From Brevipalpus yothersi (Eukaryota; Arthropoda; Arachnida; Trombidiformes; Tenuipalpidae): DNA of 64,000 nt. This document shows positions 1 to 12,259 of this stretch, piece after piece. Location: the NCBI GenBank assembly GCA_003956705.1, contig QZCP01000018.1, positions 22,424 to 86,423 of the forward strand. The letters run 5' to 3'. Position 1 is the first letter of the stretch; every line of letters begins with the position of its first letter. Both the position numbers and the translations under genes were made by a program. The notes under the pieces are model-generated. The model was given only the letters and a program-made list of their open reading frames with translations. It was not told where the DNA came from and made no database searches.

Positions 1-85
<85 letters not shown>
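1..85. repeat. (GA)n microsatellite at window edge
   Basis: Uninterrupted GA dinucleotide repeat running off the left edge of the window. True length unknown. Confidence 0.99.
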
Positions 86-87
<2 letters not shown>

Positions 88-89
88 AG

Positions 90-1177
90 AAAGGGAAGAA
101 GAGAATGAAAAGGGCCAAGATTTTTGTATCCGATAGCCGGGTGCCGATTGCCAATAGTTTGCCAAACTTGCGAATCGAATTGGAAATGATTGCTACAAGA
201 AGTGGCCAATTGAGTTCCATGATGATGATGAACGTCCGAATGTCCAACATCAATTGTTGTTTGCCTCCAAACTGAACTGAGTGAGTATTAGTTTCACTGT
301 GGAATCTTTAATCATCCACGAATTGGCGGCCAGTAGTGAGGTTGAAAAGTATTCCTCACTTTCTTGGAACTTTTGTATACTGGTCAAGCTTGCAGCCGAA
401 CCAATCATATTGATTGTCCTCGGAATAATTTTGAATTTTCAACTCACATGAACGGTAGAACACACTTGTAGCATGAAATTTTCACTATTCACTTGTTGAG
501 TACCAAAATTTTGGAGAAAAAATATTATCGGTAGAAAGCTACTAGGAATGAATTCAAAAATTTTCTCAATCCATAGGCTGGTGTGTAGAAAAACAGCTGG
601 ATAGAGTGAAAATTCTCTGAAGAAATCATCGGACAAAGATTGGATAATGTAGAAAAATTCCGATTCCATTGGCTCGGTAAAACCTGGAAGCAAGACTTGA
701 AACCTTCTATAATTCTACTGGGTAGATGAATTCCATCCATTTGAGTACTATAATGTAACCCGATAGTTAATGAAATTTATTGCATAACAAGCTGAATGAA
801 TCCAAGATTATTCTTCTTCTTTATGGGAGAATTGATTTTGCCAATCGACTTTCTTATTGTTAAGATTGACGTTCAAGTAGTCCCATCTCTCACGGGAATC
901 GATTTCAGAAAGACATTTTCTCACCACCCAATCCATTGAATTGTGTGGAGCGACCACAGAAGATCAATATCAACTAGAGGAAACTGAAAAGAAGACAAAT
1001 GTTTTATGATCAATGTGCAACGTTCAATTGTACTCGTTAACCGGGAAGAGTATATCGATTTCATATTCACACAAAAGTAGCCAAACCCTAGAACGTTAAC
1101 CACCGAAGACCGATTGGCGTAAGTCTTGTGCAACCAGCGAGATCACTTGAATCCTTGCTTCTTGGGGCTCCAGTCAT
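90..1177 (-). other. Unidentified exon-like coding stretches
   Basis: Several minus-strand segments look like exons of one unrecognised gene. Starting high: an ATG at 1177 opens a short frame (MTGAPRSKDSSDLAG). A segment near 925-985 follows a good acceptor (tcttcttttcag) and ends at a GTGAG donor. Another near 800-900 reads ERWDYLNVNLNN. An open segment of about 270 nt (441-711) begins after a clean cttgcttccag acceptor and ends at a GTGAGT donor at 440. Two more open segments (about 245-400 and 90-270) include FGGKQQLMLDIRTF and continue open into the GA repeat. The amino-acid composition is ordinary and hydrophobic, unlike the repeat-derived frames nearby. The exon chain could not be closed in phase with certainty, and I recognise no family. 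A decayed gene is possible. Confidence 0.28.
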
Positions 1178-1522
1178 TATAAATATATATCGTGTATTGT
1201 CGTCTTACACATAGTCGATTTTTCAAGGAATACATAACGCCAGGAAGCGTGCGTATGTGTGTGTATATTGTATCGGGTCAATGCAATAGACCAATAGAAT
1301 CGATATATAGCTGATAAGGAAAAAATTTTTAGTCCCAGCATCGGAATAAAGAGTGTGTGTGTGTATATGTTGGCCAATTTTGATTCCACAAAATGAATGT
1401 CATTTTTAGCGCCCAAAGTCATATCATATTCCCCTGTATATTCTTATTGCAATGGCATGCAAAAGGCGTTCGCAATGCGACATTAGTATAGCGTCCGGGA
1501 GGTTAGTGGCCTAGAATAGAGT

Positions 1523-1526
<4 letters not shown>

Positions 1527-1581
<55 letters not shown>
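1527..1581. repeat. (AG)n microsatellite
   Basis: About 27 perfect AG units. Confidence 0.98.
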
Positions 1582-1584
<3 letters not shown>

Positions 1585-2562
1585 GATTGTGAATCAGTGA
1601 ACATGCAAGCGAATCATTGAATGAAAGCGATCGACAGCGATATGCGATATTTACAATGAACGGAAATTGGCCTTTCTATACGATTGGAAGTAGTGAGAGA
1701 GAGCGTCAATGTAGCCGAAAAAGTGGCCTGCAAAAGTGTTTGAAGCGAATCAAAATGAATGCTCAACTATCAGCCATGCTGGGGTATTGATGACGGCAAT
1801 AGTGGCCTCACTTGTATTCCAGTAGTTGAATTATGCATAATAGTCTAGTTTGTGTAGTTGTAGGTAGTCTCTCAGGGCTATTCAATTGCTCGTCAGCGTC
1901 ATCACTAGCAAACTACTAGTACTTACTAGGCTACTACATATACTACTGGTAAGTCCATACTCATCAGGCCACTTGAGTCGATTTATAATATGGTTAACTT
2001 TTGTTGCCAGAACACAAAAGAGGTCTATTTAAAAAAAAAGAGAGAGAAAGAAGAAGAAAGAAAGAAAGAAAGAGAGAAAGAGAGAGCGGCAATGTGAGTG
2101 AGAAAAGGCCAAAGTTCGCATGAATGAATATTGAAGAGAGTGCGAATCTAAAGTGTTTGGGGTGGCAGTGGTCGGCTTGAGTGTGACTCCACACTGGATG
2201 GGTGTTGGAAGTGGAAGAGAGAGAGTATGAATTGAAGTCTGAATTGATGTCTCAAAATGTGAAAGAGAGGAATATGAAGCCAACTGAGGTGTCGGGAACT
2301 TCATCAAAAGAATGAGAGAGCATCGAATTTCATAGTTTAGTTACCTTTTGAATCAAAGATACATACCTCTCTCTTTCTCTTTACCTTTCTTTTTCTTGCT
2401 ACCCTAGAAGCTTGTCTCTTGACTCTGTGTAACGCATGAAGAGCTCCGGCCCACATGGGCCTTCTATTCACTTTTCATATTCCAATATACAAAAGTCACT
2501 ACCTATACTGTTACTCCTATTTCCTTTTTTCTCTCTTCCAAACACACACGTACAATGGCCAA

Positions 2563-2566
<4 letters not shown>

Positions 2567-2653
<87 letters not shown>
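2567..2653. repeat. (TC)n microsatellite
   Basis: About 43 perfect TC units. It produces spurious Ser-Leu and Arg-Glu reading frames on the two strands. Confidence 0.98.
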
Positions 2654-2655
<2 letters not shown>

Positions 2656-3000
2656 CTACTCATGGAAGTCGAATTATTTAAACTCATTCTGGTGAAATTA
2701 CAGGAGTTGTTGGTCTCCATTCAGCCGTAAACTTGCTTCTTGACTTGTCACGCTGGCGTGAAGAGAGCATAACTGATTGGTAAGACCGGGCACATGGAAA
2801 GGAAAGGAGAGAAAGAGAGCGAAAGAAAAAAAAATCTTCATGGGGCAATATTGTACAGTATTTTTTTGGGCATGTGTGATTATTTTAATCAGCCAACTTT
2901 TGACTATTGAGCTTTTAGTAGTTTCAGCTGATAGATGGGAAAATTTCAAAAAAACAATGTTCAACTAGTTATAATGAGAGATGATTTGGATGAGAAAAAA

Positions 3001-3707
3001 TTATGTTTTCGAATTGACAGTGAAGTCCTCGTGATAATCAATGATTTTGGGAAAGCTCTTGGATTTTTTACTATCGAAATCCTCCAATTTCTTTAGTATC
3101 GGATTGACCTGCCTGATTTGGTCACTAATGTTCTCCTTGATATGAGGAGGAATATTTTCATCAGGATAGAGATAACACCTTGCCATTTCAGATCTTTTTT
3201 TGCCATAATCATCCGTTGAACTGAGTGCCTTGTAAACCGCTTTATACATTATAATTGTTGGATCTCTCTGATGAAGATCCCATGCAGAGGCCCATGTTTG
3301 ACCTCTTCTATAAACTGAGTGATGATCCTAAAGATATATAAATCAGAGAATTAGTCATTCATAATCTCAAATTAAGAGAGGAGAAAAAAATATCGCTCTT
3401 CATATACTCACATACATACGCCACCTCCATTCACCAACAGGCATGGATATTTCTGGAAGAAATAAAGACTCATCTTAAAACAAATTCATCAATAATCAAT
3501 GATATTCACTTTACCTTTTGTATTAATACACACGACAACATCTCCATAGTCTTTCTCTGGATCGGTGTGATACACAGGCTTGTACTTGCCTTGCAAATAG
3601 CCAGCAATCAAATGGCCAGAGTCAAATGGATCTTGCCACTTGCAATCGTACAGCCACCATTGACGAGCAAATGTTTGCCACTGTTGAACACGTTGAAATT
3701 TATTCAT
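3001..3707 (-). CDS. MRPL13: Mitochondrial ribosomal protein L13 (uL13m)
   Basis: Component of the large subunit of the mitochondrial ribosome. Three coding exons on the minus strand: 3707-3515, 3452-3412 and 3327-3001, giving 186 residues (human about 178). The first exon begins MNKFQRVQQWQTFARQWW, matching the family N-terminus (Q-Q-W-x-T-F-A-R-x-W), followed by the KPVYH and GD-V-VV-INT segment. The last exon carries RDPTIIMYKAVY and the LYPDENIPP motif (HLFPDEYIPE in the human protein). Introns are 62 and 84 bp. The second donor is read as GTGAGT at 3411, because the more upstream GTATG would break the frame. The start is the first ATG and sits at the expected family position. No classical mitochondrial presequence is evident, as usual for L13. 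Confidence 0.93.
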
Positions 3708-4171
3708 AATAATGAATTAAATCAATTTAATCAACATCACAAAATTGATAGAGTAAACAAAAATTCAACTCTCATGTTGAAGTTGAACACGTGAAGTTGA
3801 AATGTAAACATTTCAAAAATTGTGTAGTTCACTCACGAGATGACATCACTTGCACTTGCTCTGATTTTTTTTGCCAAACTTTTTTCACGAAAAAGTTTTT
3901 AAAACTTTTCGAAAAGTTTATTCCATCAAATATTAGCCATTAATTGGAATGCTGATTGATTATAATTAATTTCAGTGATACATATTTACTTGACTCAATT
4001 AGGTAGTTTTTTTAAGATCGAAGAATTCGCTGATTATTTTCGTTTTTAGATGATGATGGATGTGCTTTTTTTTGTCAAATATAATAATCTCTGGAATAGT
4101 TGCAATTCTTTGAGAGTCACCGAGTAGAGGAAAGGGAATCAATTTTCTTTTTGGGTTTAGATAATGACAAG

Positions 4172-4179
4172 TATATAAA
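4172..4179 (+). promoter_or_regulatory. TATA box candidate
   Basis: TATATAAA lies 42 bp upstream of the ATG of a 29-codon ORF. The spacing would put transcription start around 4200-4210 with a very short 5' UTR. Confidence 0.35.
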
Positions 4180-4220
4180 CATCGATTGGAGAAGTTTGCC
4201 TTGATCGGTTGGCAGTAAAG

Positions 4221-4310
4221 ATGGAAAGATTCATTGAACAGGGTTCATCTTCATCAGATAATCTCCAGATCAAGGATGAAATTCGTCAAGCAGTTTTTGA
4301 CTCCTGTTGA
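4221..4310 (+). CDS. Possible small ORF, 29 residues
   Basis: ATG to TGA frame reading MERFIEQGSSSSDNLQIKDE and then IRQAVFDSC. Its composition is protein-like, with an amphipathic charged stretch and a terminal Cys, and a TATA box lies just upstream. An AATAAA-type signal lies about 130 bp downstream, in the AATCAAATAAAC stretch. I do not recognise the product. It could equally be a chance ORF, or the first exon of something no longer intact. Confidence 0.22.
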   Translation: MERFIEQGSSSSDNLQIKDEIRQAVFDSC

Positions 4311-5414
4311 AGACACAATTTTTCCTCCAATAGAAGAGAAATGTCATATTTCTTCTTAATTTTGTCCTTATTATCATTTGAGAACCCTCTCTCCTATGCT
4401 TATCATTTTATGTAATGATTTTCCTCAATTGATTTTTTTGAATCAAATAAACAATTGATGATGCGGTACAGAATCGATATTCTTCTTCTTACCATTCCTG
4501 AATCAATACTAATTCAATTTGTAATTACACGTGTATACAAGCATCCGATTTTAGAATTTGAATAATTTAAAATGAGCCCTTGAATGAATTCACAAGTTTT
4601 CTTAGTTCAAAATTAATCAGCGCCTAATATTATTACTATTATCATCGCATTATATCTTCGCATTAATTGCTGACAAGTGAGGTGAAAAGAAAAAATCTTT
4701 TTCAATGTTTTTCGGGGAAACCTTGGCTCGCTTTTTGTGTATACATATACATATATGAGGTCAAATTGGCACGAAATCGATCAGTCAATGCAAACATATA
4801 CATTGAACACTCGTAATCACAATTCATTTAAACATATGCATGTTCACCCACCAAAACTCTGAATATACATTGGTGAACACATAAGGCCTGTAATAAAGTG
4901 AAGATTACAACACGTTTACTATCTTTCTCTTTCTTTCTCTCTCTTTCTTTTTGACCGTGTGGCCACACACAATTAGACATTCATGAAACGAATAAAAATT
5001 AACATAAGTGATAGCCTCATGTTCATGGTGTATGGATGCACATGTGTGTGTGTGTATGTGTATGTGTTTTACTTGATTCAGGAACCAGTTTAGAGTAGAA
5101 AAATTTTTTCAGGACCTTTTTTCGCCTGAATGAATGAAATATGAGTATATACTATATCCACTTGTTAGTTAACAATATTCAATTGAGTGGAGAAGATGAA
5201 CGGTCATGACAAGATTAAGCTTACAGGCTATCGTAGCATCGTATAGTGGGAATACTTATATATCCACATGTATCTGTTTGATGTAAAGATCATGATTTTG
5301 GTTTTGATCACTATCGAATCAATTATCAAATCGAGATATAAATCTTGAAAGAGAAAGTAAATTAATTCAAAATTCATCATCATCATTTTATCATTCAATT
5401 TTCCTTGGATGGCA

Positions 5415-5422
<8 letters not shown>

Positions 5423-5453
<31 letters not shown>
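5423..5453. repeat. (AG)n microsatellite
   Basis: About 15 AG units, preceded by an impure agagaaag stretch. Confidence 0.97.
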
Positions 5454-5456
<3 letters not shown>

Positions 5457-5721
5457 TTTTTGAACTAATATGAGTATTCACTAACTGACTAGATCTTCTT
5501 CTTCAGAAGGTTTTATTTTCGCTTTTCTTTTTTGTTTTATGAAATGAAAATTGTTCCAATAGCTTACACACATACCAACATATCATCTCTTCTTCTCAAT
5601 GAGTCCTTATCCTTGATGCGTGTTTTAGAAATTATCCTGAAGAAGAAGAAAAAGAAGAAAAAGAAAATTATCATGATGAGCTATACATTAATCTTTGATC
5701 GTTTTCAAAACAATTATGTAG

Positions 5722-5722
<1 letters not shown>

Positions 5723-5758
<36 letters not shown>
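5723..5758. repeat. (CT)n microsatellite
   Basis: About 18 perfect CT units. Confidence 0.97.
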
Positions 5759-5761
<3 letters not shown>

Positions 5762-6447
5762 TAGATTGATTCTTGTGATGAAATGTTCAAGATAATCGGT
5801 ATGGCGATTATTGCTTCCGGGCATTTTGTGAATGATTATCACTCTTTCTCATTGATAGGTCAAAAGAAATTGGAATGTTGAAAATAAGTAGAATGAAATA
5901 TTCACCATTAGCAAATAGTACATTCACTAATAACATTTGTCATGAAAAGAAAAATGTTTATACAGACAGATAAGAATATTGTACATATTAATCAGTGATC
6001 AATTATTCAGAAAAAAAAGAAAAGGAAATAAGAAAAAGAAGAACATTTTACTTTCTCTCCCATCGATCATTCAGGATCACTTTTCGGATTATGATCTTGA
6101 ATCTTCTTCTTCTGTCATTTGTTTTCATCTTTTCCTCTTCCGGTAACATCTTGTCATCAGTCACTTTGACCATGGGTGGTTGAATAAGTGGACATTATCA
6201 GTATTACAATCGTAGTCTCTCTCTCTCACTCTCACACACACAATCGATTGATATATCGAGTGATATTTTGCCACTGAATTTTAAATTAATAATCAGAGCT
6301 CAATTCAACTAGTGATCAATCGTTTGGAAGTTTGTGATAAAAATTCTGAACGTTTAATTAATTCTTTACTGGCCTATTAACTGATGTATGAAAAAGATCT
6401 CATTCTGTCGCGTGCCAAGGAAGATGTTGGATGAATCTTATAAGGAT

Positions 6448-6448
<1 letters not shown>

Positions 6449-6500
<52 letters not shown>
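6449..6500. repeat. (CT)n microsatellite
   Basis: 26 perfect CT units. Confidence 0.98.
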
Positions 6501-6504
<4 letters not shown>

Positions 6505-8338
6505 ATACCAGGTTTTCGTGTTTAACGCGTTATTCATGGCTTGTCGGAAAAGATTTGAGAACGGATGGATGTTCTTTTTTTCGGTGATTAGCCAAACGAT
6601 CAGATTGATTCTTTTATTGAACACTTTTCCGAACTTTTCGGAGGGATTATGAGCTACACTAAGATTGGAATTTTTTTCTTGCCGAAAAAGAAACACAATC
6701 TCAATTGAGAGCTTAATTTTCAATTGAGGTGATAGAGATGGGTTTTTAGGTGATCAATCGATTGTTTGAAGCGGAACATAGTCTCAGTGACTTTTCAATA
6801 CTGAAAATTGTAAATGCTTGTGGAATACTTCGATTAAGATTATCAAGATAAAGCTGATGGGTCAGTAGATGTATGGAGTGCATAATACTCTCATATAACT
6901 TATACCGAATTAGAGAAGAGAAGAAATGTATAGAAAGTGTGATAACTCAGAGGCGATGTTAGGCAATGATTTCAATTTTTGATTGCTTGATATGCAAGAG
7001 AAGTGATGAAGAAGACACTGAAACATCCTTACAGTGTTATAATTAGAAGAAAAGATTAAAAGAGCTGAAAATTTTCCCTAACGAAGAATCGTAGCCAACA
7101 GACTGTCAAATAATATAAATTTTTCAGCATCATGTTGAATACATGTATATTATCAGCTCAGAATCTTCAAAAGAGATCATATAATATTCAAGGTTACAAA
7201 AAGTGTCAAGGCAAGTGGTGATGTTTTCCGAAATAGAGACACGAAATTCAACAAAAATTTCAATGTTCCATGAATATAACAGGATCACTCAAATCAAATA
7301 TTTGTTAAAATAACGCCTACACGAGATCATATGAACTCGATTTTTCAAGATCTCCTCTCGATGCAAATTACCATGCTGTGGCAAATTTATTTGATCAAAT
7401 TTATTGATGTACTTATTTCACTCTACTTGGAATTATTGTCAAATAGCTCTTCCATTTACTTTTTTTGTCAATTTGGGTGAAAGTTTTTGGATGGGAGTCC
7501 AAGACAAATGTGGATGAATCGATTCCAATCACAGTTTCATAGTGGTGGTGAAAATAAGACAAAATCTCGTGTTTCACAGTTAATTTATGGTATCACGATT
7601 CAATTTGTGTAGATTGTCAAGGAAACTTTGTTATAAGGACCTCATTGCTTGCGGTAAAAAATGATCCCAAGTAAACAGAGATGGACCTCTTCCTGATCAT
7701 CATCATTCGTGAAATTTCATGTTTTGCATGAGTTGAGGAGTAAAATTGAAGTTTTGATCGAAAAAAGGCTTATTTACATATAGCATTAATTGTCATGTCT
7801 TTTCGAACTATACATGACACTATACATGATGAAAGTGGGTTTTTTAAGTGAAAATCTGAATAAAAATATCATTTCAAGTGCATAAAATTCATCCAATAGA
7901 TGAGTGTGCACCAACAAGTAGCCAACTGCTGTAGTCAAGTGACATGATGATAATATTCTTTACCATGCAGTAGGCGATAGTCAGCATTAGGAATACCATT
8001 CAAAATGACGCTTCTGACTTTGAGTATGGAAGATTTAAAATTGAAAAAAGTTCATCAAAGGTGGACCATTAACCAATTATAAGAGTGTATGGATCTCTCT
8101 TAAGTCGAGTCACCTTGAGTAATTAATTTGAAGATCCATTTTGACTAACAAAATGGATCTTGAACAAATGATTTGAATTTTGTAACATCAAATAGTCTAG
8201 AGAGAAGAAAGTAAGAAAGAGAAAGAGAGAGACGCCAAATGGCAGGTAAAATTTACCTCAAGCTATAAATTCTTGGCAAATAAATTTCAGTATAAGGATG
8301 GCCAAAATCGTGACAAAATCTTATATATATGCAGTATA

Positions 8339-8340
<2 letters not shown>

Positions 8341-8382
<42 letters not shown>
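8341..8382. repeat. (AG)n microsatellite
   Basis: 21 perfect AG units. Confidence 0.98.
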
Positions 8383-8383
<1 letters not shown>

Positions 8384-9028
8384 CTATCAAGTCTCATCCT
8401 TTCACTTTCATACACCTAGCCAAATTTTTCCTGAGGCTGTTGTGTGGCCCGTTAAAGAAGAGAGAGAAAGAAAAATTTTTTATTCGAAATCATGAGATTA
8501 CATCAAGTCAACTTGAGCATTAGAAAATTTGACTTTCATCTTCAATTTGATGTAATACATGTACATGTATATACCCAAAAACTGACCAATATGGTCCTCG
8601 ATTCATGTACCGATTCTTCTTTTTTCCGACAAGCGCGTACACCATTACAGCATTTCGATAACATAGTAGTATCGAAGAGGAATACCTGATACATTGGAGT
8701 GGTCATCCAATACAGCATTCTTTCTCCACCTTCCATACATTTAATACATACATAACAATTGGATGTATCAACAGCAAATCCCTTGAATCACACAATTTGT
8801 ATGTGTTTGTGTATATATGAAAGAGAGAGAGAGAAATCAAAATCATTATCACAATTGGACTCACTCTTTCCTGTTTTTGGTTAGAACTAAAACTTATTCG
8901 AAAACTCCTCCTAAAAGAAGAGAAAGAGAAATATTCTTCTTCTCTCCGCCTTCCGCATTGATTTTGCATTGGATTAGTAAAATGAATACACTAAACGGTA
9001 AAATGAATACTAATTTGACCAAACTGAG

Positions 9029-9036
9029 TATATAAG
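9029..9036 (+). promoter_or_regulatory. TATA box of first CBM14 gene
   Basis: TATATAAG about 240 bp upstream of the start codon at 9270. An arthropod-type initiator is plausible near 9060-9075. This would give a 5' UTR of roughly 200 nt. Confidence 0.4.
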
Positions 9037-9269
9037 CTGAAAACAATCGAGAATATTAAACATAAACTCATCTCAAACAATCGATACAAGGAGAAACTTT
9101 TGTTTCTCTTTTCCCACCTTTGTGTTTAGTGGCCATATCAATCGTCAAGTGTGATCGTGTATTGATACATCATTATCATCAACATTTTGACAATCAACAT
9201 CAGTTTTTGGATCCCCTTCTGTCCAACCATTGTTTTCTTTTGAAAGTGATCGGGTAATCTTGTGCCAAT

Positions 9270-10273
9270 ATGAGGATTATCATTTGCGTTCTTCTAGGTT
9301 TGTATTACCGTTATTGCTTTTCCTTTAATAGATAATTTTCCACATAATCAATCATCCATCACGAATGACCACTCTTCAAGCATTGAATGCTCTCGGTTAA
9401 ATTGAATTATCAAAATTTTTTGAATAATTTTATACGTGTCTTTGACAAGTTACAATTAAGATAAGTTACCATACAAACCTGATGCCAGAGTGTCGCAATT
9501 GATATAAGATGTGACAGTTGAACTTGTGCCTCAACACATGCCTGGAGCTAAAATTAAGCTATCATCATTGCCAATAGTGTGTCCACATGACTTGATCGTT
9601 CATAGATAATATTATCACCTATCGAAAGTATTCTCACTTTCTAAGAATTCTAATCTTTGTGAAAAATGCTGAAATGATTCCAAAGAGATATCCTAAATAA
9701 TGCAACCTAATCAACAATCTTCTAATCACATCTCTCATTACAGGAATGACGTTGGCCGTTATGGCTCAACAACGAAATCCACGAACAAGACCTCGACGTC
9801 AAGAGGCAGTTGTACCATTAGCTAATCCAGTTGGTCCTCCAGCAGCAAATGTGGCCATTCCACCGGTTGCCTCAGCCCAATTGCCCGCTGCCGATAGTGC
9901 TGCATATGCATTGCCCGATGGATCCGAATTTTTGTTGAGCGCTCCATTGAATACCAATTTTCGCTGTGAAAATGCCGGATATTTTGCTGATATTGATAAT
10001 AATTGTCAAATTTTCCACGTTTGTGATGCCCAAACCTATCCGGATGGCACTCAAGAGTTGAGACAGTACACTTTTGTGTGTGGAAATCAAACCATATTCA
10101 ATCAATTTTCACTCACCTGTGCTTCGCCCGAAGAATCGGTACCATGTGAACAGGCACCACAATTTTATCGTCTCAATGAAAGAATAGGCCAGCCACAGGT
10201 ATTGTTCCATCAAGAGGAAGATGTGGCCGAATTTGCTCGATTTGCTCCTCAGCGGGCTCCACGTCGAAACTGA
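9270..10273 (+). CDS. Secreted CBM14 (peritrophin-A-type) chitin-binding protein
   Basis: Secreted chitin-binding protein, probably of cuticle or peritrophic matrix. Two exons, 9270-9297 and 9744-10273, encode 185 residues. The 28-nt first exon (MRIIICVLL) plus the start of exon 2 (GMTLAVMAQ) forms a signal peptide that is split by a phase-1 intron. After cleavage comes a basic, Pro/Ala-rich linker of about 60 residues, then one CBM14 domain. All six cysteines are visible, in the contexts FRCENAG, NNCQIF, HVCDAQ, FVCGNQ, LTCASP and VPCEQ. The aromatic residues typical of the sugar-binding face lie in the AGYFADIDNNCQIFHVC segment. The acidic tail ends in a basic run. Downstream, AATAAA at 10349-10354 is a likely polyadenylation signal. 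A paralogue follows at 12260. Confidence 0.88.
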
Positions 10274-10348
10274 TTGATTGATGAATTTTATGAGTGGACG
10301 AGAGTGGATTAAACATCATGTAATAACCATCAAATTGGACCGCTAAAG

Positions 10349-10354
10349 AATAAA
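10349..10354 (+). terminator. Polyadenylation signal AATAAA
   Basis: Canonical hexamer 76 bp after the stop codon of the first CBM14 gene, followed by a T-rich stretch. Confidence 0.5.
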
Positions 10355-12121
10355 GAATCACTTTCTACTCATTTTTTTTCTCCCTTCTCCCCCCCAATAA
10401 GCTTTAAGAAAAGAAAATATTTTGAAACATTCAATTTATCTATCTATATATACTGACATGATAGCATGGCAAGTTTTGGAGGAAGACCAAAGTTCTGACT
10501 GAAAAGTTGATAGTAGTAATAGTGTTTGCATATCAAAATAGAAGAGGAGAGCGTCAACTCAATCTAAATGAATAATTAATTTGGTATATATATTACACTA
10601 ATTTCTAATCAGATAGCTTTATGTGTATGTGGGAGAGTGTTGATAAGTACCAGCTTGATTGTGGAATATTTATTCATTAGTTCATCAAAATCATGTCCAT
10701 TATGAACAAACCAGTTGATCAGTCTGGACATGCATTGAAGAATTGGAGGTTACTGATTTTTATTCTTATCCAGTTGATCCGGAAGATATTTAGGTCTTAT
10801 CAAGGTAATTTGATAAATTTTTTCTCTTTACTCACACACAAGATTTTCTCTTTCTTCTCATCTGACAAAAATGTGATGAATATGATTTTGTATGAAAAAT
10901 TTGGCGGGAGATGTTGATGGAAAAATGAATTTATTCACTTCGGAGAGTAATTAAAAGCAAATGAAATCTTCACATACTTTGTTCACTCAGTTGGAATTGT
11001 GATGGAGAGAGAAAGTTGAATTTTTCTCATTCTTGACCTCTCACCTTCTCAACCCATCGAGAAATCAGTCGAAATAATTTATTGTTAAGGCCTCTAACAA
11101 GCCTGGAGGCAGAAGACGGGACTCAAGTATTCAAAGTTTGTTTGGTGCTGTTGAATCAGGCCAAGTTTGTAGTATTTGATGAACTCAAAATTTCCTCATA
11201 TCATCGATGAGCTTTATGCTAGAAATTATTTTTTACAGTATCAAATAAAAGTGGATGAGTTGATTTTTGATTCTGAAAATGCTTAGAAAAGGCTCAAGAG
11301 TCTACGAGACATGATCTATTTTCTGATCCCATATCTTATTGAAAATGGGTTAAATTTAAAATGTTCAGATTCACTAATCACTAATAACGTTATATCATGT
11401 CATGCAAGAGTTGGCTAAATAGATAACCTAGAGATGAAGGATTCATCAAATTCTCCACAATAACATGAATATTTGAACGGAATAAATTGAATTTCGGCTA
11501 GCCATTTTGTCTTTTGACCTAATGATCTTTGGAAAAGCTGAAATTTTTACAAAACAGTCAATTTCTGGTTGCTTTCTATTTAATCGGCCATCTTGTGTCG
11601 GAAGGATCGATTAGACCCAAAAAATTTACGATCTATTCATAACGATTGATGAACTATCCATTCTTCTAACCTTAAAATTGAAATATATACACTCTTGAAG
11701 GTACTAGTGATTGAAAAATGGAATGATTTGACCATCACACAACATGTAAATGAGATTGAATCAAGAAGACTTTATACACCATGACCGTTTAAGTATAAAG
11801 ATTTGAAAAATGCAAATTTATATAAAATGAATGAATGAAAATAAAATCATCCCATAGTTTGAGCTTTTATCAACAGGTAACTTTACCATGAACAAGATCA
11901 AGAGGAATGTCGGAGTAGACTGGTTGAATATGGCCACATGTAATTGAAAGAATCTTCATGATTTTCCTTTCTCTCTCTCTCTCTTTTCCATTAAGTACAA
12001 ATCTGTTCAACCCGCTCATATTTCAATCAATCATTCGTTAAATTTTTTTTCTTCCCAACTTTCTCTCTTCTTCTTGTTCTTCTCCTTTTAATCCTCATTT
12101 TCGTCTCACTTTTTTCCCTTC
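10355..12121. other. Intergenic interval between the two CBM14 paralogues
   Basis: AT-rich DNA with no supportable gene or RNA. A pyrimidine-rich stretch (11965-12110) precedes the promoter of the second CBM14 gene. Confidence 0.65.
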
Positions 12122-12138
12122 GGACATTCAAAATGTCC
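12122..12138 (+). promoter_or_regulatory. Palindromic element upstream of TATA box
   Basis: GGACATT-CAA-AATGTCC: 7-bp perfect inverted arms around a 3-bp spacer, 21 bp upstream of a TATA box. The arrangement is like binding sites for dimeric transcription factors. No factor can be assigned from sequence alone. Confidence 0.35.
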
Positions 12139-12159
12139 CAAACAGAAGCTACTGATTCT

Positions 12160-12166
12160 TATAAAG
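12160..12166 (+). promoter_or_regulatory. TATA box of second CBM14 gene
   Basis: TATAAAG lies 100 bp upstream of the start codon. A TCAGT initiator-like motif is at 12204-12208, about 40 bp downstream. Confidence 0.45.
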
Positions 12167-12259
12167 ATGAGTAGCACACTTGAAAAAAGTTCTTTACGAG
12201 CGTTCAGTACGAATCATCGATTTCATTTGTGTGTGTGTGTGTGTGCATTTTCGATAACG

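Larger units (their letters stand above)
1178..3000. other. Non-coding, microsatellite-rich interval
   Basis: No supportable gene. It holds a (GA)n tract (1527-1581), an impure GA-rich patch (2040-2090), a long (CT)n tract (2567-2653) and scattered purine-rich stretches. The open frames here come from the repeats or lack splice or start support. Confidence 0.7.
3708..9028. other. Gene-poor interval with microsatellites
   Basis: About 5.3 kb between MRPL13 and the first CBM14 gene. Apart from a TATA-preceded short ORF (4172-4310) I see no gene. It contains (GA)n/(CT)n tracts at 5423-5453, 5723-5758, 6449-6500 and 8341-8382, CA/TG-rich patches near 5040-5070, and generally AT-rich sequence with stops in all frames. 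Confidence 0.65.

Noticed and set aside
2436..2730. Open frames of Leu-Ser or Arg-Glu repeats across (CT)n/(GA)n tracts, here and at many other tracts
   Set aside because: They are translations of dinucleotide repeats with no flanking coding signal.
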